DNA of 64,000 nucleotides from Polaromonas sp. (GTDB lineage: Bacteria > Pseudomonadota > Gammaproteobacteria > Burkholderiales > Burkholderiaceae_C). The stretch is from positions 1 through 64,000 of the forward strand of contig JAAFJR010000010.1 in assembly GCA_013298945.1 (NCBI GenBank), written 5' to 3'. The notes below the pieces were generated by a model that ran no database searches, was not told the origin of the DNA, and saw only the letters and a list, made by a program, of their open reading frames with translations. This document shows, piece by piece, positions 33,478 to 42,947 of this stretch. Every line of letters begins with the position of its first letter. Position 1 is the stretch's first letter. The position numbers and the translations under genes were made by a program.

Positions 33478-35541
33478 ATGACCAATCCCCTCCTTCAAAA
33501 CACAAACGCAGCATCCTCATTGGCGCTGTTCGACCAAATCAAGCCTGAGCACGTCGCACCAGCGATCAAAGCGCTGTTAGCCGATGCTCAAAAAGCGCTA
33601 GATACCGTAACCGCAGACGGATTCCCTGCCAATTGGCTAGAAATCTCCAAGGTTTTGGACGTTGCCACCGAAAAGCTTGGACGCGCTTGGGGCGCTGTGA
33701 GTCACTTAAACAGCGTGGCCGACAACCCAGAGCTTCGCGCTGCCTACAACGAGTCTCTTCCTGTTATCACCGAGTTTTACACCGCACTGGGTGCGAATGA
33801 GCAGTTGTACGCCAAATATAAAGCCATCGACGTCAAAACCCTGAACGCCGAACAGTTTCAAGCACACAAAAATGCCGTACGTAACTTTGTTTTAAGCGGT
33901 GCTGAACTGCAAGGCGCAGCCAAAGAGCGTTTTGCTGAAATTCAAGCCATTCAAGCCGAGTTGAGCCAAAAATTCAGCGAAAACGCCTTGGACGCGACCG
34001 AATCTTTTGTCTATTACGCCAAAATTGATGAATTAGACGGTGTGCCTGAAGACGTTTTGCACACCGCAAAAGCCGCTGCAACCAAAGAAGGCAAAGATAA
34101 CCTGTACAAACTGACGCTCAAAATGCCCTGCTATCTGCCAGTCATGCAGTTTGCCACCAGCAGCGCTTTGCGTGAGGTTTTGTACAAAGCCAACTCAACC
34201 AAAGCGTCTGACCAAGCGACTTTCCCCACAGCCGAAGAAGCCAAGAAATTCGACAACTCCGCCAATATCGCTCAAATCTTGGCACTGCGCCATGAAGAAG
34301 CTGTGCTTCTGGGCTTCAACAATTACGCCGAAGCGTCTATCGCCACCAAAATGGCTAAGTCACCCGCTGAAGTCATCGCCTTCTTGCGTGATTTAGGCCA
34401 GCGCGCTCGACCGTTTGCCGAAAAAGATTTGACCGACATGCGCGCTTTTGCCGCCGAACACCTCAATTTAACAAACCCTCAACCCTGGGATTGGCCGTAC
34501 ATTGGCGAAAAGCTCAAAGAAGCGCGTTATTCTTTCAGCGAACAAGAGGTCAAGCAATACTTCACCGCGCCCAAGGTGCTGGCGGGCTTGTTCAAAATCG
34601 TCGAAACCTTGTTTGACGTAGCGATTCGGGAAGACAAAGCACCCGTTTGGAACGAGAGTGTCAAGTTTTACCGCATCGAACGCAATGCCAAACTGGTCGG
34701 TCAGTTTTACCTCGACCCCAACGCCCGCACTGGCAAACGTGGCGGCGCTTGGATGGACGACGTTCGCGCTCGTTGGCTGCGACCTGATACGGGCGTGCTG
34801 CAAACGCCAGTTGCCCACTTGGTTTGCAACTTCGCCGATGGCGTAGATGGCAAGCCCGCTTTGCTAACGCATGATGACGTCACCACCCTCTTCCACGAAT
34901 GCGGCCACGGCCTGCAGCACATGCTGACAACCGTGAACGAGCGCGATGTTTCTGGCATCAGCGGCGTGGAATGGGACGCAGTCGAGCTGCCAAGCCAGTT
35001 CATGGAAAACTTCTGCTGGGAGTGGGATGTGCTCAAACACATGACAGCCCATGTAGATACGGGCGAGCCCTTGCCAATTGCGCTGTTCGACAAAATGACA
35101 GCCGCCAAAAACTTTCAAAGCGGCTTGCAAACGCTGCGTCAAATCGAGTTTTCGCTCTTTGACATGTTGTTGCATTGTGAGGACAACGTCAAAAACAAAC
35201 CCGATGTGATGGCTATGTTGACGCAAGTCCGTTCTGAGGTCGCGCTGATTCAACCACCCGCCTACAGCCGCACTGCCCACACCTTCAGCCACATCTTTGC
35301 CGGTGGCTACGCTGCGGGATACTACAGTTACAAATGGGCTGAAGTGTTGAGTAGCGATGCCTATGCCGCTTTTGAGGAAGCACGATTGACAGGTGATGTG
35401 GATGGCACAAAAACCGGCCGCAAATACCGTGAAGCGATTTTGGAGTCCGGCGGTAGCCGCTCTGCGATGGATTCGTTCAAAGCCTTCCGTGGCCGCGAAC
35501 CCACACTAGACGCCTTGCTACGCCACCAAGGCATGGCATAA
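33478..35541 (+). CDS. prlC: M3-family oligopeptidase A
   Basis: 687 residues, thimet-oligopeptidase family. Zinc site HECGH in TLFHECGHGLQHML (about residue 475), with the downstream third-ligand Glu region SGVEWDAVELPSQFMENFCW. N-terminal helical half starts LFDQIKPEHVAPAIKALL, typical of OpdA. It is a cytosolic metallopeptidase that degrades oligopeptides, including signal peptide remnants. Nine bases separate it from the following secreted glutaredoxin-like gene. No anomalies seen. Confidence 0.95.
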   Translation: MTNPLLQNTNAASSLALFDQIKPEHVAPAIKALLADAQKALDTVTADGFPANWLEISKVLDVATEKLGRAWGAVSHLNSVADNPELRAAYNESLPVITEFYTALGANEQLYAKYKAIDVKTLNAEQFQAHKNAVRNFVLSGAELQGAAKERFAEIQAIQAELSQKFSENALDATESFVYYAKIDELDGVPEDVLHTAKAAATKEGKDNLYKLTLKMPCYLPVMQFATSSALREVLYKANSTKASDQATFPTAEEAKKFDNSANIAQILALRHEEAVLLGFNNYAEASIATKMAKSPAEVIAFLRDLGQRARPFAEKDLTDMRAFAAEHLNLTNPQPWDWPYIGEKLKEARYSFSEQEVKQYFTAPKVLAGLFKIVETLFDVAIREDKAPVWNESVKFYRIERNAKLVGQFYLDPNARTGKRGGAWMDDVRARWLRPDTGVLQTPVAHLVCNFADGVDGKPALLTHDDVTTLFHECGHGLQHMLTTVNERDVSGISGVEWDAVELPSQFMENFCWEWDVLKHMTAHVDTGEPLPIALFDKMTAAKNFQSGLQTLRQIEFSLFDMLLHCEDNVKNKPDVMAMLTQVRSEVALIQPPAYSRTAHTFSHIFAGGYAAGYYSYKWAEVLSSDAYAAFEEARLTGDVDGTKTGRKYREAILESGGSRSAMDSFKAFRGREPTLDALLRHQGMA

Positions 35542-35550
35542 AATCGCATT

Positions 35551-36213
35551 ATGAATACCAAAATGCCCCAAAGTCGTTATTCTTTTGTCTTAAAAGCTAT
35601 TAATTTAGTAGCTATTCAGGCAGTATTTATGCTGGCTACAGGGCATTTATATGCTCAGCAGGTGTATAAAAGTATCGATAAAAACGGTCGCGTCACCTAT
35701 TCAGAAGTTCCGCCGTTGCCAGGTTCTGGCGATAAATTAACAGGCGAATCTGCAGCCAATACACCTTTGCCATATGCATTGCAGCAAATAGTTAGCCGCT
35801 ACCCTGTCACGCTTTATACAACGGCAGACTGCGCACCCTGCATCAATGCAAGATTGATGTTGACCCAACGCGGCGTGCCGTTTACTGAGCGCACGGTCAG
35901 CAGCAATGAAGACATTGACGCTTACAAAAAACTCAATGGCGACACCAGTATGCCCTTGGGTACGATAGCCTCACAGCAGCTCAAAGGCTATGAAGAAACT
36001 GAATGGACCAAGTATTTAGACGCAGCCGGCTACCCCAAATCGTCAACTTTGCCGCGCAACTACCGCAACCCAGCGGCTACGAGTTTGACGCCTAAAAAAG
36101 CGGTTGATAAGTCGGATAAAGAAGCCGCCGAAAAGCCAGTTTCAGCCCGTGACGCGCGGCCAGCTAGTGCACCACAAGAGCCGAACAACAATCCAACTGG
36201 GATTAAATTTTAA
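35551..36213 (+). CDS. Exported DUF4124-glutaredoxin fusion protein
   Basis: 220 residues. The N-terminus (about 1-33, AINLVAIQAVFMLATGHLYA) reads as a signal peptide, and most of it is coded by a palindromic repeat copy. Next comes a DUF4124 segment (QVYKSIDKNGRVTYSEVPP), then a glutaredoxin-like domain with CAPC (about residue 91) in LYTTADCAPCINARLML and the later TSMPLG cis-Pro region. A polar Lys/Ala/Pro tail ends the protein. It may act as a periplasmic thiol-disulfide protein. The cis-Pro and CxxC are intact. Fusion of these two domains is common in Burkholderiales. Confidence 0.85.
   Translation: MNTKMPQSRYSFVLKAINLVAIQAVFMLATGHLYAQQVYKSIDKNGRVTYSEVPPLPGSGDKLTGESAANTPLPYALQQIVSRYPVTLYTTADCAPCINARLMLTQRGVPFTERTVSSNEDIDAYKKLNGDTSMPLGTIASQQLKGYEETEWTKYLDAAGYPKSSTLPRNYRNPAATSLTPKKAVDKSDKEAAEKPVSARDARPASAPQEPNNNPTGIKF
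35591..35643 (+). repeat. Palindromic repeat copy coding a signal peptide
   Basis: AAAAGCTATTAATTTAGTAG, then CTATTCAGGCAGTATTTATG and CTGGCTACAGG. It runs in the sense direction in the same frame as the aceF copy. The consensus TAG stop is CAG here too. Confidence 0.8.
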
Positions 36214-36253
36214 AATCTGTTAAAGCTCTTAAAGCTCTTAAAGATAATCAAAG

Positions 36254-37477
36254 TTACTCAAATACCTTGTTGTCATAAGCCTCTGAAAAGGTTTTCCATT
36301 CATCTTTGATGGATTCTGCGCAACCTGCACTAGCTTTACGCAATACTTTTTTCCACGAATCGTTGCTACCAAAGGCAACTAACTTATCGGCGATCGCCGA
36401 GCCTTGGCGACCACTACCTCGCAAATGAGACCATGCTGTACATTGCCCAATGGCTTGCATCAGATCGTTTAGATAACGCTCATCTTTTCCTTTATTAGCT
36501 TTTTCTTTTTCAGCGAAAGTCACCCTATCCGCAGACGGTTGTAAATCTCGTAACACGTAGTTTTTGTCATCCATTTTTACCGAATGCAAAAAAGCGACTG
36601 GCACAGCTTGCGAGCGCTGTGTCAATGCGACAACACGGTCGCCCTCATTTTCCCACTTGGGTTGTTTATGGGTTAGCGCAGTAGTCAGCGCAGAGGGTAT
36701 GGCTTGTTTCAAATCTAACAAATAGTTGTTATCAGGGCTTCCCTTGCCGCGCACCAGCACGACGAACCTATCGACACCAAGACTACCGTTGCCTGCAATT
36801 CGGCGGGCTACATCAAGCACTTCGTAAAATTCTGGGTTTTTTTGTGTTTTAGCAAACTTATCCATGAACTCGCCAACCTGCTCATGCTGCTCTTTGCTGG
36901 CGTCCAGTGCCTTTTTGCCATCAATCAACAGTTTGCGTTTTTTGCCATTTTTAGATGTCAATTTACTTCGGGAATTTAAAAAATCCACACGTTTCCGCTC
37001 GCTAACCGCTGCCAACAATTCTTGCACCGGCCCCGTTGCGGTGCCTCTTTCTAACCACCGCGCACTGCCGCGCTGAAGCTGCTGGAAATATGAGTCAAGC
37101 AAACCATCAACCAATTCCCTCACCCGATCTGCTGATAATTCAAGCTCATCACAAGCCAGCCGCACACTGGTCAACAGCCGCACGATGTCCCAACTAGCAG
37201 GAATCAGTGCAGACTCATCAAAATCATTGATATCAAAATAAGACAGCCGGTTGTCACCTTTGTAGCTACCAAAATTCTCTAAATGCAGATCCCCGCACGA
37301 CCAGACAGCGGGGGCTTTAGCCAGTGCTTTAAGTTCTGGAAGTTGAGAGGGAAACAGATGACAAGTTGCCCGTAAATATACAAATGCGCTGCTGCGCATG
37401 TTGTGGTATTTCATAGCCAACCGCTCTGGCTCCCGCCCTGCGTTGTACTGTTGTATCCGCTTGATTAATTTGCTCAT
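36254..37477 (-). CDS. DUF2252-family protein (kinase-like fold)
   Basis: 407 residues, of normal length for DUF2252. Landmarks: MKYHNMRSSAFVYLRATCHLF near the start, WSCGDLHLENFGSYKGDNRL (about residue 58) and YFDINDFDESALIPASWDIVR (about 80), which resemble the catalytic and metal-binding loops of aminoglycoside phosphotransferase-like kinases, and IAGNGSLGVDRFVVLVRGKG near 228. Function is not established for the family. It is isolated, minus strand, with a gene-free gap of about 130 bp on the rpiA side. Confidence 0.9.
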   Translation of the reverse strand: MSKLIKRIQQYNAGREPERLAMKYHNMRSSAFVYLRATCHLFPSQLPELKALAKAPAVWSCGDLHLENFGSYKGDNRLSYFDINDFDESALIPASWDIVRLLTSVRLACDELELSADRVRELVDGLLDSYFQQLQRGSARWLERGTATGPVQELLAAVSERKRVDFLNSRSKLTSKNGKKRKLLIDGKKALDASKEQHEQVGEFMDKFAKTQKNPEFYEVLDVARRIAGNGSLGVDRFVVLVRGKGSPDNNYLLDLKQAIPSALTTALTHKQPKWENEGDRVVALTQRSQAVPVAFLHSVKMDDKNYVLRDLQPSADRVTFAEKEKANKGKDERYLNDLMQAIGQCTAWSHLRGSGRQGSAIADKLVAFGSNDSWKKVLRKASAGCAESIKDEWKTFSEAYDNKVFE

Positions 37478-37605
37478 GGTGAATCTCGCCTTTTTCAGAA
37501 TCTGATGGCGTTGTCTGTTGATAACGCGATAAATACATTGATGTTAGTCGACGATCGCCACCAAAATGTGACAAAAATATGTCGGAAAAATGACGACTGA
37601 AGTTT

Positions 37606-38289
37606 TTAAAACTTCAAAGTCTTAACCCCACTTTCCGTCCCTAGCAAACAAACCGACGCCTTCTGATGCGCAAACACCCCCACAGTCACCACACCCGGCC
37701 ATTGATTCACAGTGGATTCAAACGCCAGTGGGTCGGCAATTTTCAAATTCAGCACGTCAACAATATGCTGCCCGTTGTCTGTCACCAAAGGCTGGCCGTC
37801 CTTTTGACGCACGCTGCAGCTGCCGCCCATCGCTGTAAATTGCTGCATCACGCGCTTGGTCGCCATCGGAATAACTTCCACCGGCAGCGGGAAAGCGCCC
37901 AACGCGTTGACCAGCTTGCTTTCGTCAGCAATACAGACGAATTGCTTGGACAGCGCCGCCACAATCTTCTCCCGCGTCAGCGCCGCGCCGCCGCCTTTGA
38001 CCATGTAACCCGCTTGGTCGATTTCATCTGCACCGTCGATGTAAACGGCCAATTCGGTCACGTCATTGGCGTCAAACACCGGAATCCCCAGTGCTTTGAG
38101 CCGCTCGGTACTGGCGACCGAGCTGGAAACCGCGCCTTTGATGGTGCTTTTGATGGTGGCCAGTGCGTCGATAAATTTGTTCACCGTCGAGCCCGTGCCC
38201 ACACCGACAATCTCCCCCGCCACCACATATTGCAAAGCGGCTTGGCCGACCAGTGTTTTGAGTTCGTCCTGGGACATTAGTTTAGTCAT
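37606..38289 (-). CDS. rpiA: Ribose-5-phosphate isomerase A
   Basis: 227 residues, full length. [16 protein letters not shown] near residue 29 binds the phosphate, [19 protein letters not shown] (about 88-106) holds the catalytic Asp and Glu, and the Lys in [12 protein letters not shown] completes the site. It interconverts ribose- and ribulose-5-phosphate in the pentose phosphate pathway. Start could be Met1 or Met5; neither has a clear ribosome binding site. Divergent from pyrD across 97 bp. Confidence 0.97.
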   Translation of the reverse strand: MTKLMSQDELKTLVGQAALQYVVAGEIVGVGTGSTVNKFIDALATIKSTIKGAVSSSVASTERLKALGIPVFDANDVTELAVYIDGADEIDQAGYMVKGGGAALTREKIVAALSKQFVCIADESKLVNALGAFPLPVEVIPMATKRVMQQFTAMGGSCSVRQKDGQPLVTDNGQHIVDVLNLKIADPLAFESTVNQWPGVVTVGVFAHQKASVCLLGTESGVKTLKF

Positions 38290-38386
38290 GGTGATTTCAA
38301 TCGTTATTTAGTATTGAGTTGTGAAGTTCTGAGAAAATAGGAAGCACTGCGGTCTATTATCCGATATCCATATTTCATAAACTTTC

Positions 38387-39445
38387 ATGTCCCTACTTCC
38401 CTACGCCCTCGCCCGCCCCTTTTTATTCGGCTTGGATGCCGAAACCGCCCACGAAATCACCATGGCTGGCTTGACCGCCACGCAGGGCACGCCGCTAACT
38501 TGGGCGTATTGCAATGGTCGAATAGACGACCCGATAACCCTAGCAGGTTTGAAATTCCCCAACCGCATCGGCATGGCCGCCGGTTTAGATAAAAACGCTC
38601 GCGCCATCGACGGCTTAGGCGCAATGGGTTTTGGCTTTGTCGAAGTTGGAACCGTCACCCCACTGGCGCAGCCCGGTAACCCCAAACCCCGCATGTTCCG
38701 CTTGCCTGCTGCCAACGCGCTGATTAACCGCCTGGGCTTCAATAACGAAGGTTTGGACGCTTTCTTGGTTAATGTCCAAAATGCCAAATTCCGCAGTGCG
38801 AATTCTGCAAACCCCATGCTGCTTGGCTTGAACATCGGTAAAAACGCAGCAACACCCATTGAAAACGCCACAGACGACTACCTCATCTGCCTGCGCGGCG
38901 TCTATCCGCACGCCGATTATGTGACTGTCAACATCTCCAGCCCGAACACAAAAAACCTGCGCGCTCTTCAAAGTGATGAAGCTTTGGATGCCCTTTTAGG
39001 TGCAATTGCTGCAGAACGCACTGTTTTAAAGCAAAAACACGGCAAAACCGTCCCAATCTTCGTCAAAATTGCACCAGATTTGGACGCCACCCAAATCGAC
39101 GTCATCGCCGCTACACTTTTACGCCACAAAATGGATGGCGTCGTCGCCACCAACACCACCTTAAGCCGCGAAGCCGTCAAAGGCATGCCGCACTGCGACG
39201 AAGCCGGTGGCCTCAGCGGCGCTCCCGTCCTAGAAGCTAGCAACCTAGTCATCCGCCAGCTCCGCGCCGCCTTGGGCATAGACTTCCCCATCATCGGCGT
39301 AGGCGGCGTCATGAGCGCGGCAGACGCGGTGAGCAAAATCGAAGCCGGCGCAGATGTGGTGCAAATCTACACGGGCTTGATCTACAAAGGGCCGGATTTG
39401 GTGAAACAGGCGGCGCTGGCGATTAAGAATGGCTGCAAACGGTGA
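38387..39445 (+). CDS. pyrD: Dihydroorotate dehydrogenase (quinone), class 2
   Basis: 352 residues. The N-terminal helical extension [21 protein letters not shown] marks the membrane-associated quinone-dependent class. [20 protein letters not shown] and [21 protein letters not shown] bind FMN; catalytic Ser lies in [15 protein letters not shown] (about residue 185). [19 protein letters not shown] and [12 protein letters not shown] close the barrel. Fourth step of pyrimidine synthesis, at the inner membrane. Single gene followed by a reverse palindromic repeat. Confidence 0.97.
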   Translation: MSLLPYALARPFLFGLDAETAHEITMAGLTATQGTPLTWAYCNGRIDDPITLAGLKFPNRIGMAAGLDKNARAIDGLGAMGFGFVEVGTVTPLAQPGNPKPRMFRLPAANALINRLGFNNEGLDAFLVNVQNAKFRSANSANPMLLGLNIGKNAATPIENATDDYLICLRGVYPHADYVTVNISSPNTKNLRALQSDEALDALLGAIAAERTVLKQKHGKTVPIFVKIAPDLDATQIDVIAATLLRHKMDGVVATNTTLSREAVKGMPHCDEAGGLSGAPVLEASNLVIRQLRAALGIDFPIIGVGGVMSAADAVSKIEAGADVVQIYTGLIYKGPDLVKQAALAIKNGCKR

Positions 39446-39481
39446 AAAGTGATTTAAATAGGCGTTTTAGAGGTCATTTAT

Positions 39482-39531
39482 GGCTGTAGACCGCGTATTT
39501 ATTGTCTAAGCAGCTATTATAAATATAGCAA
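39482..39531 (-). repeat. Palindromic repeat copy (intergenic, reverse)
   Basis: On the minus strand: TTGCTATATTTATAATAGCT, then GCTTAGACAATAAATACG and CGGTCTACAGCC. Lies between convergent pyrD and the secreted hydrolase gene. Confidence 0.9.
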
Positions 39532-39548
39532 TCTAAATTCAAAATCTG

Positions 39549-40430
39549 TTAATTTTTAACAAATTGTGATAGAAAACCGTAGGTTGCCGCACGCGTGGCT
39601 GGCAGGTTTAACAGTGTATGCGGCGCTTCTGGAACTAACAAAACGACGGCGTTGGCATTAGCTTTAAGAGCACTGGCGCAGTGGCCTTTGGCGTCTGCGT
39701 TGCCTAGCCAAGTATTAGTTTTAGAAAAAAATGGGTCTTGCGCACTGATGATGTTGAGTACGGGTTTGGTCGGCTCAAAAGCATTTTGGGGGGATTTGAC
39801 AAAATAATTGTCTTCGCAGCTCCATGCAAACAGCATACGACCGGCAAATTCGGTACCGGTGTAGCGGGCCACGGAAACAGAACCTTCACTGGTTCCAGCC
39901 AGAATCAGGGTGTTGCTATCGGCCCAGGGCTGGGTTTTAAGCGCTGCGAGTGTAGGCGCGATCTCGGAGGCGCGCAGAGCATGGATGCGCTCGTAGGAGG
40001 CAACGTCAATGGGTGAGGTGTACGTAACGCGGCTGGGAAGCGTGAACGAATCGGGCGCGATGCTGGCAAAACCTTGCGTAGCCAGCCATTGCTGCCACTC
40101 ACCAATCGCTTTCAACCCGAGGCCAGACGAGCCGTGGAGGAACAAAACCACCGGCACTTTGCCACCGCTGAGTTTGGGCATGTCTTTGGATATGTCTTTG
40201 AACTTGCCCGAAAACGCCGCGCCCCCTGTAGCTTTGGCGGGTAGCACCACATCCGCCTGCGCCAGGGTAGAGGCTAAAGATTCGCTGCTGTGCGCCCATG
40301 CGTCGCCTTTAATTATGCCGGGTTTGATTGGTACACTTACAGGATTAGCAGGTCCTGTTTGTGCAAACGCTGAAAATGCTGTCGAGATTGTTAAAGAAAT
40401 CGCAAAAACGATTTGTTTGATGATTTTCAT
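39549..40430 (-). CDS. Secreted alpha/beta hydrolase (dienelactone hydrolase-like)
   Basis: 293 residues. Signal peptide of about 23 residues ending SAFAQ. The alpha/beta-hydrolase core has the oxyanion segment VVLFLHGSSGLGLK, nucleophile Ser in LAGTSEGSVSVARY (GxSxG, about residue 180), and the late His in EAPHTLLNLPATR. AGGAG precedes the ATG. The family includes dienelactone hydrolases and esterases; substrate unknown. Separated by 25 bp from the HDAC-like gene upstream, so it may belong to the glucan block's transcript. Confidence 0.8.
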   Translation of the reverse strand: MKIIKQIVFAISLTISTAFSAFAQTGPANPVSVPIKPGIIKGDAWAHSSESLASTLAQADVVLPAKATGGAAFSGKFKDISKDMPKLSGGKVPVVLFLHGSSGLGLKAIGEWQQWLATQGFASIAPDSFTLPSRVTYTSPIDVASYERIHALRASEIAPTLAALKTQPWADSNTLILAGTSEGSVSVARYTGTEFAGRMLFAWSCEDNYFVKSPQNAFEPTKPVLNIISAQDPFFSKTNTWLGNADAKGHCASALKANANAVVLLVPEAPHTLLNLPATRAATYGFLSQFVKN

Positions 40431-40454
40431 AAAAACTCCTAATATTTATTCCGC

Positions 40455-41492
40455 CTACACCGCCTCGAACCCCGCCAACACATTCGCCGCATTCACTCCC
40501 AACTCTGCCGCTGAGTAACCGCCTTCTAAGACAAAAATCGTCGACAAACCCAGTTTTTTGAGCCGTGCACCCAGTGTTACGAAATCGGAGGATTGCAGTG
40601 CGAAGGTTGAAATGGGGTCGCCGGCGAAGGTGTCTAGGCCTAGGGAGACGACCAGGGCGTCGGCGTTATGGCGTTGGACGCGGGTGCAAGCTGTTTCTAG
40701 CGCGGCAAACCATTTGGCTAGAGAACTACGGGCGGGGAGTGGCAAGTTGAGGTTGTAGCCGTGGCCGGAGCCCTCACCTACTTCATCGACATGGCCTAGG
40801 TAAAACGGGTATTCGGTACTTGGGTCGCCGTGGATGCTGACGAAGAGCACATCAGCGCGGTCGTAAAAAATGCTTTGTGTGCCGTTGCCGTGGTGGTAAT
40901 CCACATCCAAAACTGCCACGCGAGCGCAGCCCTTGTTCAGCAAGGCTTGGGCGGCGACGGCGGCGTTGTTGATGAAGCAGTAGCCGCCCATGAAGTCTGC
41001 CCCAGCGTGGTGACCAGGTGGGCGGGTAGCACAAAAAACACCTTTTTCTCCTAGCCGCAACATGGTAGCGGCGCTGACAGCAGCGTCCGCCCCTGCTTTA
41101 GCCGCTGCCCACGTGCCCGCAACTATGGGGCTGCCGTTGTCCATGCTGTACAAGCCGAGTTTGGCTGTGAAGTTATGCGGCTCTACATCACTGCGCAAGC
41201 TACGAACCGGCCAAACGGATGGGAACGGTTGGCGCGTCGCGTTCTCAGGGTCTACCGCTAGCCATTGCTGCCAAGCAGCTTGCAAGAACGCGAGGTATCG
41301 CGGCGAGTGAACTTGGGCTAACGTGCTGGTGCTGTCTAAATTCGGGCTACGCAGCTCATGCCCAAGTTGCAAAAGCGCTTGCTGAACAAAGCTAGCGCGC
41401 TGGGGCGATTCAAAACACGGCACGCGTTCGCCACGATAGAACTCGTACTCGGGCGAGTGCAGCGCATGCTGCTCAGAGAAAAAAGTGATCAA
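40455..41492 (-). CDS. Histone-deacetylase-family (acetylpolyamine-type) amidohydrolase
   Basis: 345 residues of the arginase/HDAC fold. Catalytic His pair in RPPGHHAGADFMGGYCFINN (about residue 155), zinc ligands in VLDVDYHHGNGTQ (about 192) and Asp in LGLDTFAGDPIS (about 280). Bacterial members deacetylate polyamines, acetoin-related or other small acetylamides. It starts with TTG overlapping the phosphoglucomutase stop (TTGA, 41489-41492), so translation is coupled to the sugar enzyme, an arrangement that links acetyl chemistry with the glucan operon. Substrate is not known. Confidence 0.9.
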   Translation of the reverse strand: MITFFSEQHALHSPEYEFYRGERVPCFESPQRASFVQQALLQLGHELRSPNLDSTSTLAQVHSPRYLAFLQAAWQQWLAVDPENATRQPFPSVWPVRSLRSDVEPHNFTAKLGLYSMDNGSPIVAGTWAAAKAGADAAVSAATMLRLGEKGVFCATRPPGHHAGADFMGGYCFINNAAVAAQALLNKGCARVAVLDVDYHHGNGTQSIFYDRADVLFVSIHGDPSTEYPFYLGHVDEVGEGSGHGYNLNLPLPARSSLAKWFAALETACTRVQRHNADALVVSLGLDTFAGDPISTFALQSSDFVTLGARLKKLGLSTIFVLEGGYSAAELGVNAANVLAGFEAV

Positions 41493-42871
41493 TGCGCGCT
41501 CGCCCCAATCTTCGCACCAGGCTTGATTTGATTCAAAAGCGCCATCATGTCAGTTTCGATACGGTGCAGGGCTTCTTGCGTGTGGCCTTCAAAGCGCAGA
41601 ACCAGCACCGGCGTGGTGTTGGATGAGCGCATCAGGCCGAAACCATCTGGCCAGTCGATACGCAGACCGTCAATGGTGTTGACTTTGGCGGGTGCGGGGA
41701 ATTTGGCGAGTTCTAGTGCTTTTGCGATGAGAGTTGGTGCTTCGCCCTCTTCTAGCGACACATTCAACTCAGGGGTGGAGAAGCTGGTGGGCAAAGCGTC
41801 TAAGACGACGTTGGCGTCTGGCGAGCGGCTGACAATTTCTAGGAGCCGGCAACCTGCGTAGGTACCGTCATCAAAGCCGTACCAACGCTCTTTGAAGAAG
41901 ATGTGCCCGCTCATTTCGCCGCCCAGAGGCGAATCAACCTCTTTCATCTTGGCTTTGATCAAGGAATGGCCAGTTTTGAACATTAAAGGAACGCCACCGG
42001 CCTCGACGATGGCTGGGGCGAGTCGCTGTGAGCACTTCACGTCAAACAAAATGGTGCCGCCTGGGACGCGCGAAAGCACATCGCGGGCGAACAAGATCAT
42101 CTGACGATCTGGAAAGATGTTGTTGCCCTGCTTGGTGACGATGCCTAAACGGTCACCGTCGCCGTCAAAAGCCAAGCCCAGCTCAGCGTCTGAATTTTTG
42201 AGTGCGGCCATCAAATCGCGTAAATTCTCAGGCTTGCTCGGGTCAGGGTGATGGTTAGGGAAGTTACCGTCAACTTCGCTGAAAAGCTCAATCACCTCAC
42301 AACCCAAGGCGCGGAAAATATCTGGCGCACTAGCTCCAGCGATGCCGTTGCCACTATCGACCACGATTTTCATAGGGCGAGACAGCTTGATGCCAGACTG
42401 GATGCGCGCGGAATACGCAGCATCGACGCTGGTTTGGCGAGTGCTTCCGCCAAGAATCAGCGACCAGCTTTCTGCTTCCATCATGCGGCGAATAGCTTGA
42501 ATTTCTTCACCATAAATAGCGCGACCGCGCATGACCATTTTGAAGCCGTTGTAGTCTTTGGGGTTGTGGCTGCCGGTGACTTGAATTCCGCTGGTGGTCA
42601 ACGTGTTTGCCGCAAAATACAGCATTGGCGTAGTGACCATACCGACATCAACTACTTCCAAGCCAGCAGCCGCCAAGCCGCGAATCAGCGCTGCGGCAAG
42701 TGATGGCCCGCTCAAGCGACCATCACGACCGACGCAGACAGAGGTTTCACCTTCTAAACGGGCAATCGTGCCGAATGCTTTGCCTATGCCCTCGGCGATT
42801 TGCTCTGTAACTGTGGTCGGTACGACGCCACGGATATCGTAGGCTTTGAAAATGGATGATTCGACTTGCAT
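41489..42871 (-). CDS. Phosphomannomutase/phosphoglucomutase
   Basis: 460 residues, AlgC-type alpha-D-phosphohexomutase. Catalytic phosphoserine in VTGSHNPKDYNGFKMV (about residue 100), metal loop FDGDGDRLGIVT (about 235), sugar-binding GGEMSGHIFFKERWYGFDDG (about 315) and the C-terminal phosphate site RSSNTTPVLVLRFE. It converts glucose-6-phosphate to glucose-1-phosphate, feeding GlgC, or works on mannose. AAGGGG stands before the ATG; 76 bp lie between glgA and it. The gene may be called algC or pgm in other species. Confidence 0.93.
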   Translation of the reverse strand: MQVESSIFKAYDIRGVVPTTVTEQIAEGIGKAFGTIARLEGETSVCVGRDGRLSGPSLAAALIRGLAAAGLEVVDVGMVTTPMLYFAANTLTTSGIQVTGSHNPKDYNGFKMVMRGRAIYGEEIQAIRRMMEAESWSLILGGSTRQTSVDAAYSARIQSGIKLSRPMKIVVDSGNGIAGASAPDIFRALGCEVIELFSEVDGNFPNHHPDPSKPENLRDLMAALKNSDAELGLAFDGDGDRLGIVTKQGNNIFPDRQMILFARDVLSRVPGGTILFDVKCSQRLAPAIVEAGGVPLMFKTGHSLIKAKMKEVDSPLGGEMSGHIFFKERWYGFDDGTYAGCRLLEIVSRSPDANVVLDALPTSFSTPELNVSLEEGEAPTLIAKALELAKFPAPAKVNTIDGLRIDWPDGFGLMRSSNTTPVLVLRFEGHTQEALHRIETDMMALLNQIKPGAKIGASAH

Positions 42872-42947
42872 GATGTGTTTCCCCTTAATGTGATGCTTCT
42901 ATGATTATTAAATTTTTGTTGTGATTTTGGATGCTTTTATTTTGAAA

